Shown here piece by piece: positions 36,417 to 48,700 of a DNA stretch of 55,786 bases (positions are counted from its first letter, which is position 1; each line of letters begins with the position of its first letter). The notes beneath the pieces were generated by a model. That model worked only from the letters and a program-made list of their open reading frames with translations. It did no database searches and was not told the origin of the DNA. Location: the NCBI GenBank assembly GCA_009779115.1, contig WREX01000003.1, positions 1-55,786 of the forward strand. Reading direction: 5' to 3'. A program made the translations under genes and the position numbers. The stretch is from Propionibacteriaceae bacterium. GTDB taxonomy: Bacteria; Actinomycetota; Actinomycetes; Propionibacteriales; Propionibacteriaceae.

Positions 36417-36599
36417 ATGGAACAATCGGTTGCAGGACGCGAACGCAGGGTGATCCAAGCCGTCGCCAACGAGCGGTTGGAAGGGTTGGTCGTGTCCGAT
36501 GAGTCGCGTAGGATCGCCGACCGATACATCGTGGGTGAAGTTTCCGCTGCTAAAGCTGCGGACATGATCAGAAAACGCTACGGAATACACGTTTCATGA
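36417..36599 (+). CDS. VbhA-like antitoxin of a Fic toxin (orphan)
   Basis: 60 residues. The sequence ANERLEGLVVSDESRRIADR, then RYIVGEVSAAKAADMIRKRYG, matches the VbhA antitoxin domain, a small helical protein that blocks the Fic active site of VbhT-type AMP-transferases. ATG 36417 is chosen because the family normally starts 10-15 residues before the RLEG motif; the longer open frame upstream is featureless. The stop overlaps ATGA with the start of a Fic remnant. With its toxin lost, it may be a relic or may protect against incoming Fic toxins. Confidence 0.7.
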   Translation: MEQSVAGRERRVIQAVANERLEGLVVSDESRRIADRYIVGEVSAAKAADMIRKRYGIHVS

Positions 36600-36637
36600 C
36601 GCTCGTCGATCCGTACTTCGACGCTGACATCGGTTAA
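36596..36637 (+). pseudogene. remnant of a Fic-domain toxin (first ~13 codons only)
   Basis: ATG 36596 overlaps the antitoxin stop. It reads MTLVDPYFDADIG and then TAA. Fic toxins often begin with a DPY-D-TGVLRN stretch, so this looks like a toxin N terminus cut right after it. No Fic catalytic motif follows in any frame before the terminator at 36717. The remnant is short, so this rests mainly on the antitoxin next to it. Confidence 0.5.
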
Positions 36638-36716
36638 CAATGGATCACAGTGACCTCTCATTGCTTATAGCCATGTTCAACCGAATCGTGGCACCGCTCC
36701 AAGCTTGCGAGTAGGG

Positions 36717-36757
36717 CGGCGGGCGGACCGGGGGCAGGGATAGTTGGTCCGCCCGCC
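36717..36757 (-). terminator. hairpin terminator after the giant surface-protein gene
   Basis: GGCGGGCGGACC (36718-36729) pairs perfectly with GGTCCGCCCGCC (36746-36757), with a 16-base loop, 15 bp beyond the stop of the minus-strand gene. A T-run is absent. Confidence 0.7.
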
Positions 36758-36772
36758 TTGGGAGGAGGACGA

Positions 36773-39700
36773 CTAGGGGCGCCTTGAATGACGGGTGGTA
36801 CGGTGGCGGCGCAGGATGCCGAGGCCGCCAACGACCACCATCATGGACAGGGCCAAACGGAGAATCCAGGCGACAGAGGTGTCGCTGGACACTTGGCCAC
36901 CTGTGGGGACGTAACCGGCTGAGGCAGTCTGGCCGGACTGGCCGGAACCGGGGGTGATGCCGGGCTGGGATGTCGGGCTCTGGCCGGGGTTGCCGGATGC
37001 ACCCGGGCTACCCGAGGAACCAGGGCCACCCGACGCGCCGGGAGTGCCGGTGCCAGAACGGGTGGGGTTGACAGTGCTCGTGCTGGTGCCGCCAGGAGAT
37101 CCGGTTTGGGTCATGCCGGTGGTGGGGCCACCCGGAGTGCCCGTGCCAGTACGGGTGGGAGTGCTCGTGCCACCCGGAGTACCAGTGCCGGTACGGGTGG
37201 GGTTGAGAGTACTCGTACCCGTGCCACCCGGAGTGCCGGTTTGGGTCATGCCGGTGGTGGGGCCGCCCGGAGTGCCGGTTTGGGTCATGCCGGTGGTGGG
37301 GCCACCAGGAGTGCCCGTGCCGGTACGGACGGGAGTGCCGCTACCACCCGGGGTACCAGTGCCGGTACGGGTGGGGTTCAGGGTACTCGTTCCAGTGCCA
37401 CCCGGAGTGCCGGTTGCCGTGATGCCGCTGGTGGGGGCAGTCGGGCTGGTCGTGGGGCCACCGGGGGTACCCGTTGTGGTGGGACCACCGGGAGTACCAG
37501 TCCCAGTACGGGTGGGAGTACTGCTCTCACCCGGGGTACCAGTGCCGGTACGAGTGGGGTTGAGAGTGACCGTTCCCGAGGGGGTGCCGGTTCGCGCAGA
37601 GGTGGTGGTTTCCGTCGGACCCGTCGGGGTTTCGGTGGGACCGGTCGGGGTTTCGGTGGGACCGGTCGGGGTGGCGTTCGGGTTGACCTCAACCTGGTAG
37701 GTGCTGGGGCGGGAGGACACTTGGAAGACGCCCACCTTGCCGATAGCAGTCACTGTATTAGTGATCTGACTAGCGGATATATCACCTGCGACAACAGTGT
37801 ACGTTGCTGTGCACATCATGAACGCGCCAGCATCCAAACTGGTGGACGGACATGAAGCAGAGGACAATGTCCCTGCCCCACTGAAGGAGTTGTCAACGAT
37901 GGAGATGTCGTCGATGGGGACGGTGCCCATGTTGATCACGGCGTACTGGAAGGTGATCGTGTCGCCGACCCTGGAGACGAGAGTCGGGGTGGCCGACTGG
38001 CCGAGGCCCAGGCCGACGACGCCGGTCGTCGTGCACGCGGGGCATTCATCGGGCGGAGTCAGCGGATCGGGGCGATCCTCCACCGGAGTGTTGGCCGCGA
38101 CCACATCGTTGAACAGCAGGGAGTCACCGCGCTGGCCGTCCGGCTTGATCGTCACGGTGTACGTCACGGTCTCGGTCTGGCCCGGGGCCACGCTTCCGGT
38201 GATGATCATGTCCTGGTTGATGTACACATGGGCGGTCAGACCACCAGTGGTGTGAACAGTGCCAATGGTGGCGTCGTCGAGCACCGCGGACAGATCGTCG
38301 ACATGGTCGACCACCGCCGGGCCCGTGCCAGTGTTCGTGAAGGTGATCGTGTACGCCAAGGTGGCGCCGGCCACGAGGAGATTGCCAGTCGGGTTGACCG
38401 TCTTGGTCACACTCAGGTCCGGCACGGGCATGGCCACCACATCGATGACCGACTGAGCGTGGTTGTTCGCCATGTTGGTGTCGTCCTCGTGTTGGGTGAC
38501 AGTCCCGGTCACGGTGTACGACAACCCTTCGATCTGGGCGGCTGTCCCCAGGATGTCGAAACTGACCGTCTGACCCGGTTCGAGGTCGCCGATGGGACAC
38601 ACCCACTGACCAGCATCGGCCACGCACGGGCCCGGACTCGCCCCGGCGGGAACCGTGGCCGCAGCCACCGACACGCCGACAAGGCCACTGGGAACATCGA
38701 GCGTCAGGACGACCTGAGTCGCCGGAGCCGGCCCGTGGTTGGTCACAGACGCGACGATCCCGACCTCGGCACCCGGATAAACCTCAGTTGTAGCAGGCGA
38801 CATTGTCACTCCCACATCCGTGGGCAGGTTGTTGATGATGTCACCGGTGGTGCAGGCCGCACAATCCGCCGGCGGAGTGTCCGGAGTCGGGCGATCCTCC
38901 TTCGGGGTGTCGGCGGTCACCACATCGTTGAACAGCACCGAATCCCCGCGCTGGCCGTCTGGCTTGATGGTGGCCTGATAGCTCACCGTCCCGGACTGAC
39001 CAGGAGCAAGGGTGCCGGTGATGATCATGTCGTCATTGGCGTACTGGGTGGCGATCAGGCCACCGGTTGTCGTGATCGGACCCACGTCGGCGTCGTCGAC
39101 CACGTTCGACAGATCGTCGATGTGGTTGACCACAGCGGGCGCCGTCCCCGTGTTGGCGAGCGTCACGGTGTACGTCAGGACCGTACCGGCCTTCAACACC
39201 GCATTGGCCGGGCTGACGGTCTTGGTCACCGTGAGGTCAGCCGTGTCTTTGGCCACCACGTCGATGGTCGCCGACGCGTCATTGTCCGACGTGGCGGTGT
39301 CGAATTCGTGCATGGTCGCCGCGGCATTCACCGTGAGGCTCGTGCCCGCGGGCTCGTTCACCCGGCCGAGGATGTCGTAGCGCACCGACTGCCCGGGAGC
39401 GAGGTCGCCCACAGAACACACCAGTTGTGCGCCCTGGCTCACACACGAAGAAGCGGGTGACAAGCCGTCAGAGGCGGACGACAACAGCCCGGTCGCATTC
39501 TCCATCCCAGCGGGTACGTCGATGGTCACCGTCACCTGAGTGGCAGGAGTAGAACCATTGTTAGTGACAACCGCCGACAAGCCGGCCTCGGAATCCGGAT
39601 AGATCTGGACTGTGCTCGGAGACAGCACCACCCCGATATCTGCCACAGGCGCCATCTGGACCAAGGCCGTCTGGGTCGAGGACGCGACGACCTGCCCGCC

Positions 39701-42700
39701 TTGCACAGTGCCAGACACCCGCGCGGAATTGGAGATCGTGTTGGCCGTCAGGTCACCAGCCGTGACAGCATACGTTGCTGTGCACGCCATGGACTGACCA
39801 GGATCGAGGCTGGTCGCCGGGCATGTCACCTCAGGCGCGGTCCCAGTTCCGCTGAACGGACCTTGCTCGACCGAGATATCATCGACCGGCACAGTCCCCA
39901 GGTTCGTCACTGTGTACTGGTAGGTCACCTCGTCGCCAGGCGAGGTCGCCGTGGTCGGGTCAGACGTGATCGCCAGGCCCAGCCCGGCCACACCCGTGGT
40001 CGTGCAGGTCGGGCAATCCGCCGGTGGATTGTCGGGATCGGGCTGGTCACCAGGACCGGTGTCGGCGCTGAAGACCGCGTTGAACACCGCCCCGCTGCCA
40101 CGCTCGCCGTCCGGCTTGATCGTGACCGAGTACGTCACTGTCGCGGTTTGCCCGCGCGCCAGCGTCCCGGTCATGATCAGGTGGTTGTTGGCGTACAGGT
40201 GCGCGTCCACCGGACCGTTGACGGTGATCGCCCCGATCGTCGCATCCTCCGCGACCCGTGACAGGTCGTCGATGTGGTCAACGGTTGTCGCGTACAAACT
40301 GACATTGGTGAGTGTGAGTGTGTATGTCAAGACAGACCCGGCCTGGACGATGGCCCCGGCAGGACTGACGCTCTTCGTCACAGCGATCGCAGGATTGGGC
40401 GCCTCGATCACGTCGATCTCCGCCTGGGCCTGGTCGGTCCCGGTGCTGGTGTCCGGTTCGTTGTAGGTCACGACCGGAGTGAGCATGTAGGTGTCTCCGG
40501 CTGTTCCCAGCGCCACGCCGATGATGTCATAGACCACCGACTCCCCGACGTTCATGGTGCCGATGTGGCAGACCAAATCCTGGGCCACGATCGTACAACT
40601 GGCGTCCGGGGCCGTGTCGTCAGGTGGATCCGACAGCAGACCAACCACGTTGATCAGCCCGTCGGGGATAGCGGTTGTCAGAGTCACTCCGGTGGCAATG
40701 GTGGGACCATTGTTCGTGACCGTGGCCGAAATCCCGAACTCCGCGCCGGAATAGACCTGTGTCTTGGGCTCCCCCACCGTGACGGACACGTTGGTGGCCG
40801 GGTTGGCGTAGAGGACAGCCGTGGACGGATCCGAGCGTACGGCCACTGCCCCACCTGCTCCTGCATTCCCGGTGACTGTGGCGGTGAGACTGATATCCGG
40901 GTTGAGCAGGTCTGTCGCCGTGACGTCATAAGTCGCCACACAGGTCATCTCCTGACCCGGGTCGAGACTGGTGTTAGGACAGGTGATCGCCGACAGGGAA
41001 CCGCCGCCGGTGAAGGAACTCACGTCGACAGCCACGTCATTGACGGGCACGGTCCCGAGGTTGCTCACCAGGAACCGATAGGCCGCCTGGCCAGGTTGGG
41101 TCATCGCTCCCGGGTCGACGCTGGCTGACACACCGAGCCCCGCGACCTGGGTGTTCGTGCACGTCGGGCAGTCCTGCGGCGGGTTGAACGGATCGGGACG
41201 ATCCTCAGCCGGGGTGTCCGCGGGCACGACATCGTTGAAGATGACCGAATCTCCGCGCTGCCCGTCGTCCTTGACGGTCACGGTGTAGGTCACGGTGGCC
41301 GTCTCCTCGGACTGAAGAGAACCAGTGATGAACAATTGCTGGTCGATCAGGTGGGTCTCGATGCCGGGGCTGGCCTCGATCCCATCCAAGGTGGCGTCGT
41401 CGAGGACTCCGGCCAAGATGTCGACGTGATCGACATCGGCGGCGAACAAACCGACGTTGGTCATCGTGATCGTGTACGTCAGTTGTGTCCCGCCAACGAG
41501 GATCGCGTCAGCCGGGCTGACAGTCTTGGTGACGACCACAGCCGGATCGGGCACGGGAACCACCTGGATCTGGAAGGCGGCCTGGTCATTGGACGGATCC
41601 GCGTCCAGCTCGCGGTGGGTCACGGAAGTGTTCAGGGTGTACGACTTACCCGCCGGCCCCGCGGCGGTCGCCGTGATGTCATAGGACACCGACTCCCCCG
41701 CGGCCAGAGCGCCGACCGAACAGATCAACTGTGCGCCGACTTGCACGCACGACGCGTCCCGGGCCACGCCATCCGACGAACTCGCCAGGACCCCGGTGAC
41801 CGCGCTCAGACCAGCCGGAAGGCTCACGGTGGCCGACACTGCGGTCGCGTCACCAGGACCGTTGTTGGTCACGGTGGCGGTGAACCCAGCCTGGCCGTCG
41901 GGATAAACCCGCATCTGACCAGGTGTGACACTCACTTCGACATCTGTCGGAGCCCGCACGGCAACCGTCGCGGAGGACGGTTCGGAGGTCACAGTCGCCG
42001 TGCCGACCTTCCCGGACACAGTGGCAGTATTCTCAATCGACTGGGCGCCGATGTCCTGCGCGGAGACGGTGTAGGTCGCCGTACACACCGTACTGGCCCC
42101 TGGATCGAGGCTTGTCACCGGGCAGGACGCGGCAGCCAGGGCAGCCGATCCGGAGAAGGAGTCTTCCCCGATGCTCAGTCCGGTGACCGGTACGGCGCCG
42201 ACATTGGTGACCTGATAACGATAGTTGATCGTTTCACCAGGCATGCCGACCGAAGCCGGAGTGGCCGTGGTGACGATGCCGAGCCCTGCCACCTGCGTCA
42301 GGGTGCAAGTCGGGCATTGGTCAGGCGGCGTGGTGGGTGTGGGCCGGAACTCCGGCGGGGTGTCCGCCGAGACCAGAGCGTTGAAGAGGATCGAGTCCCC
42401 ACGCGTCCCGTCGGGTTTGACGGTCGCGGTGTAGGTGACCGTCTGGGTCTCCCCCGGCTCCAGCGAACCGGTCACGATCATGTCGTTGTTGGAATACAAG
42501 TACGCGCTCAAGTCCCCGGTGGCCTGGAACGGGCCGACAGTCGCGTCGTCGAGCAGGCCGGACATCATGTCCACATAGTCGACTGTCCCGGCGGCGGTAC
42601 CCTCATTGCTGAAGGTCAGCGTGTACGTCAGCACGTCCCCGGCCGCCCCGAGAGAGTCTTCGGGACTGACCGTCTTGCTGGTCTTGAGGTCGGCGGCCGG

Positions 42701-45700
42701 AACCGGGACCACGACCAGCCCAGCCGCAGCCTGGTCGTTCGATGGAACCGGGTCGATCTCATGATGAGTGACGGCGGCATCAACCGTGTAGGTCTGCCCT
42801 TCAGGGCCCGACGCCCAGCCGATCAGGTCATAGGTCACAGTCTGGCCGACATCCAGGTCGCCGATCTGGCAGACCATCTGCTCACCGGTTACCTGGCAGG
42901 TCTTGGCCGGAGCAATTCCCTGGGGAGCCGACGCGAGGATGCCCGCCATGCCGACCAATCCGCTCGGCAGGTCGAAGGTGGCCTGCACCCCGGTGGCGTC
43001 AGTCGGCCCGTTGTTGGTCACCGATGCCGTCATGCCGAACTCGGCGTCTGGGTAGACTTCCGTGCTGGCCGGACCAAGCGTGATAGCAATGTCACTTTCT
43101 GGTGCAGTCGTGACTGAGGCCGTGCTGGGGGCCGACCGGATCATCTGCGTACCGACCATGGCGGTGGCTGTGGCCGTGTTCTGGATCTCAGCAGTCTTCA
43201 GGTCGGGAGCGGTCACCGAGTACGTGGCCGTACACGTCGTACTGGCGCCTGGATCCAAACTGGTCTGTGCGCACGATGCCGCCGGCAAAGTCCCGGTCCC
43301 GGAGAATGACGACTCCGCGATGGCGACGTCGCTGACTGCGATCGAACCGGCGTTGGTGACCGCGAAACTGTACTCGATCTGGTCGCCGGGCAGCTTCACT
43401 TCGGACACGTTCGCGGTCTTGACAAGGTCCAACCCTGCCACAGGATTAGTCGTACAGGTCGGGCAATCCTCCGGCGGCGTGCCCGGAGTGGGACGCTCGG
43501 ACGGCGGAATGTCCGCCCGCGAGAGAGCGTTGAAGACAACCGAGTCTCCCCGCTCGCCATCGGGCTTCAGCGTCGCATCATAGGTGACAGTCTTGGTCTG
43601 GCCGGGCAGGACCTCGGTCGAGATAATCAGGTTCTGGCCCGCGAAGATGCTGGCCTCCACGGAGTCGTCGGTGACGATGTTGCCGACCGTCGCGTCGTCG
43701 ACCACGCCGGACAGGTCGTCGACATAGTCCACGTAGGCGATCGCGGTTCCGGCGTTGTGCAGAGTGATCGTGTACGTCAGGACTGTGCCAGCGATGAGAA
43801 TGGCTCCCTGGGGACTGACCGTCTTCGTCACCTGGAGGTCGGCTGTGGGTACCGGCACCACGGTGACGCTGGCCGAGTCCGAATCATTGCTGGTATTGGT
43901 GTCCGTCTCGTCCATGCTCACCGTGGCGGTCAGGGTGTGCACCGATCCTTCCGGGCCCGCCGCGGTTCCGAGGATGTCATAGGACACCGACTGGCCGACG
44001 CCCAATTCTCCTACCGAACACACCAGCTGGCCACTGGTCAGCGTGCAGTCCGCGTCACGGGTCAAGCCGTCCGAGGAGGTGGACAACACGCCCGAGGGAT
44101 CCTGGATGCCGACGGGGATGTCCACCGTCACGCTGACACCAGTGGCATCAGCCGGACCATTGTTGGTCACCGTCGCGGTGAAACCGACTTCGCTGTCCGG
44201 ATAGACCTGGGTCTGCCCGGATCTCATCGTCACCGAGACATCGGTCTCGGGCGCGGTGGCCACCGAGGACGAATCGGTCTGAGAGGTCACGTCGACCGAC
44301 CCCGCCGAGCCTGTGGCCTGGACCGTATTGACAATCCAGGGCGTTCGCAGGTCGGCAACCGTGACGGGATAGCTCGCCGTACACGTGGTCGATGCGCCAG
44401 GATCGAGGGTTGTCTCGGGACAACTGATGGGGGGCTCGGTTCCCGTCCCGCTGAACTGGGTCGACGCGACGGCGATATCGGTGAGCTGGACCGAACCAGC
44501 GTTGGTCACAACAAACTGATAATGAATGGTGTCACCCGGAGTTGAGACCTCAGTCGGATCGGCTGAGGACACAACCGTCAGCCCGGCTGTCCCGGTCATC
44601 GTGCAGGCCGGGCAGTCCTCAGGCGGGTTGGCGGGATCGGGCCGCTCATCAGCTGGAGTGTCCGCCGCGAAAACGTCGTTGAACAGCTTGGAATCCCCGC
44701 GCTGCCCGTCGGGCTTGATGGTCACCGTGTAGGTCACCGTCTCCGTCTGGTCGGGCTCCAAGGATCCCTGGATGATCATGTCATTGTTGGGATACAGGTG
44801 GACGGTCAGGCCCGCGCTCGGCTGGATCTCGCCCATGGCGGCGTCGTCGAGGACCCCGCTGAGATCATCGATGTAATCCAGCACGCCGGTCGCGGTCCCG
44901 GCGTTGGTCGCCGTGATCGTGTACGTCAACTGGGTCCCGGCCATCAGCAAGGCACCCGCCGGACTGACGGTCTTCGTGACCTGCAAGTCCGGCACCGGCA
45001 CCGGAACGACATCGATCACAGTTGACGCAGTGTTGTTGCTCGGATCGGTGTCGACCTCGGCATGCAACACCGACGCGGTGATCGTGTAGGTCGTCCCGGC
45101 CGGTCCCGAGGCCGTGCCCAGGAAGTCGTACGACACCGACTGCCCCGGACCCAGATCGCCGATCTGGCAGATCATGGTCCCCAAGGTCTGAGTGCAGGTG
45201 GTCGCCGGGCTGGTCCCGCCAGAGGCCGTCACCACCGTGCCGGTCAGGTCGATGACCCCAGCCGGGATCGGGAAGGACAGAGTTGTCCCACTCGCCGTCG
45301 CGGACCCCTCATTGGTGACCACAGCCGAGAATCCGGCCTCAGCATCGGGATAAACCTCCTGATCATCCGGTGTCACGCTGACACTCAGATCGGTCGGCGG
45401 ACGGACGGTCACCTGAGCGCTGTCCGGCAGCGAGGTCACGGCCAGCGACCCCGCCACACCGGAGACGGTCACATTGTTCGTGACCAGACCGGCGGTCAGG
45501 TCAGCGTTGGTGACTTCGTACGTCGCCGTACATGTCGTCGATGCCCCGGGATCCAGGGATGTCACCGGGCAACTGGGTGTCGACAAGGTTCCTGTCCCGG
45601 AGAAGCCGGAGTCGTTGACCACAATCGACCCGACGGGCAGAGCACCGAGGTTCGTCACCTCGAAGCTGTAGGTCACCGGGTCCTGGGGCAGGCCGACCGA

Positions 45701-48700
45701 GGTCGGAGAAGCAGACTTGACGACCCCCAGACCGGCCACGTTGGTCAGCGTGCAGTCCGGGCAACTGGCCGCGGGCGTGCTGGGGTTCGGGCGGTCGCCA
45801 ACAGCGGTGTCGGCCGGGAAGAGGGCGTTGAAGACCTGGGAATCCCCGCGCTCCCCATCCGGTTTCACCGTCGCCGTGTAGGTCACGGTGGCCGTGGTGT
45901 GACGACCCAGGGTACCAGTGACCAGCAGGTCGCCATTGGCCAGCAGTTGGGCGTCGAGCGGCCCGGTGACCACGATGTTCGAGACATCGGCATCGTCCAA
46001 CACTCCAGACAGGTCATCAATATGGTCGATGACTTCGTCATACAAAGCCACATTGGTGAAGGTCAGTGTGTAGTTCAAGACGGTTCCGGCCGGCACCACG
46101 GAACTGGTCGGGCTGACGGCCTTCGACACTTCGACCGCTGGGTCGGGAACGTCCACCACGTCGACCGAGGCGTTGGCCTGGTCATTGGTGAAGTCGGGGT
46201 CGGCCTCGCGATGGGAGGCCAGGCCTTTCATGGTGTACGTCGTCCCCGCCGGACCGGGAGCGATCCCGATCAGGTCATAGCTGACCGATTGGCCGACATC
46301 GAGATCGCCGACCAGGCAGGTGATCTGCCCCGACGCCACCGTACAGGTCTGGTCAGGAGTCAGTCCCGGCGAGGCCGATGCCAGCAGCCCGGTCACACTG
46401 GTCAGACCCGGCGGAATTTGGACAGTCAGTTTCGTCTCGGTCGACATGGCAGGCCCGTTGTTGGTGAGGGTGGCGGTGAAGCCAACCTCCCCATTGGGAT
46501 AGCTCAGCGTGTCCTGGGGGGTCATTGTCAGTCCCACATCGGTCGCCGCCGGCACCTGGACGTCCTTGCAGGCCGTGGAGGTGTTGTTGGCGCTGACCGG
46601 ATCGCGCGAAGAAGAGCCGGTGGTAGCAGTGTTACATATTCGGGTCATGTTGGTGTGGGGGTCGACCTTCGTGTTGAGCGTAGCCGTCGCCGTCTGTCCG
46701 ACTGCCAGGTCTCCCATCCCGCACTGGACGACACTGCCCGCATCGGGATCGTTCACCTGCGTGCAGATCCCACCGGAACTCGTCGTCCCGGAGACGAAGA
46801 TCAACCCGGGGGCCAAAGGATCGTTGATCGTGGTCGAGCGGGCCACCGACGGCCCGGCGTTTGTCACCGACAGCTGATAGACGGCCGGATACCCGGTGAC
46901 CAGGGGATCCGTTCCTGTTCCCACACTGGTCTTGGTCAAACTCAAGTCAGAGATCTGCTGAGCCGTCACGTCGACAGAAGCCGTGTTGTCGGCTGGGTTG
47001 GCCTCGGGAGTCTGGCTGCTGATCGTGCCCGTGGCCGTGACCGCAGCCAGCGGCTCGTCAGCCGGGATCTGCATCACCACGGTGGCGGCCAGCGTCGTCC
47101 CGGGAAGGAAGGTCTGATACCACGGAGAATCGGGGGTCTGGACGCAGTCGAGGCTGGACACAGCGGGAGTCCCGGCCGAGGTCCACGAGCAGTCCAGACC
47201 TGGAGCCGTGACCGACACCGGGCTGAATCCCGCGGGGAATGTTGCCTGGATGTGGGTCTCATCGGCGGCCGAAGGGCCGTTATTGCCCGCGATGAGGGTA
47301 TAGGTCGCGGTCGACCCGGCTGAGGGGAACTGGTTGTCCACGCTCATCGCGAGGGTCAGATCCGCCTTGGATTCCAGGACCACGGTCACCGACTCGGTGT
47401 TGTTGGTCGGGTCGGCTTCGATCAGAGTCGAGGAGTTGGCGGTCAACGTTGCCGTGTTGACCAGGGTACGCGGATAGCCGGGGTACGTGTCGCACCCCGG
47501 CGTCGTGGTGCATCCCGGACCAGTACCCGACTCACGGATATCCAGCGGCGAGGTCGTAGCAACCACACGCAGGTTTTGCGACTGCCCATAGGCCAAGGCC
47601 CCCACCCCACAGGTGATGACTTCGCCCGCAGTGGCCGTGCCAGGTGTGGTGACCGTGCATCCGCTGTCGCTGTTGCCGGGATCGAGGTGAAGCCCGATCG
47701 GCAAGGTGTCGACAATAGTCGATGTTCCGGCATCGGACGGACCGGTGTTGACTGCCGTGAGGGTGTAGCCCACCTGGCTGCCAGCGTAGAAGATCGGCGA
47801 TCCATCTGGGGCAAGAGTGTCGGAAGGGTCCGCGTAGACGAACAGCCTGAGATCGGCCGAGGACTCGATAGGTGTCGTCACGCTGGCCTGGGCCGTCCCC
47901 GTCGAGGGCGAACTAGTCGTCCCGGTGGCGGTGTTGGTGATCGTCGGCCCGGTGGTCCCGGTGTCGATGGTGCCTGTGATGGTGATCGTCACCGGCGGCG
48001 GCTGGTCGGGGTTGAGGGTGCCGGGAATCGAGCCCACAGCACAGGAGACATAGGTGTCGTCACTGGGTGCGATGGTGCATGTCCCCTGGGTTGAGGAGGC
48101 GCCGGTGGCGTGCAAGCCGGAGGGCAGCCGGTCGGTCACGGTGACATCGTTCGCCTGGGTCCAGAACAATCCTTGAGCCGCGCGGGTCGCGTCGGGCTGT
48201 TGGCTGACCTGGACGGTGTAGGAGAAGCCGGTCCCGGCGATCAGAGCGCCATCGGGTCCGGGCCCGGCAGCGGCCGTCTTGGCCATGGTCAGGCTGGACT
48301 GCCCGCCGATGACAGTCAGTGGAACAGTCTTGCTGTTGTCCGTCAGCGACGATTCGGGGGTCGAGGTGTCCACGCTCGCCGTGGCGGACCCGTTCCCGGG
48401 AACGGCATCGTCGAGGATCCCCACCAGGACGCTCAGCCGGACTGAATTGCCAGGCTTCAACGCGGTCCCGTTCGTCCCATTGTTCAGCGAGCATTGCAGC
48501 TCGTTTTGAGTGGCTGAGCACCGGGCCGTGTCCGAGGTCCACGTGCCATCACTGTTCCAGATCAGCACAGGCACGTCGTCCCCCATGGGGGCCAGGGTCA
48601 CCGGAAGGGCGAAGGTCACATCCACCGCGGAATCCCTGGCAGTGGACACACCTGTGTTGGCAATATCCATGGTCAGCCACGCCAGAGAGCCAACCGGAGT

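Noticed and set aside
37690-46545. Regular repeats considered as a possible CRISPR array or other spaced DNA repeat
   Set aside because: The period is ~1,150 bp, the repeats are in one continuous reading frame and encode diverged protein modules; there are no short repeats with unique spacers.
45062-47323. Long plus-strand open frame (753 codons) opposite the giant gene, with others at 38228-39460 and 41336-43117
   Set aside because: Translations are Arg/Gly/His/Asp-rich with no domains, and mirror the GC-rich third positions of the minus-strand gene. They are shadows.
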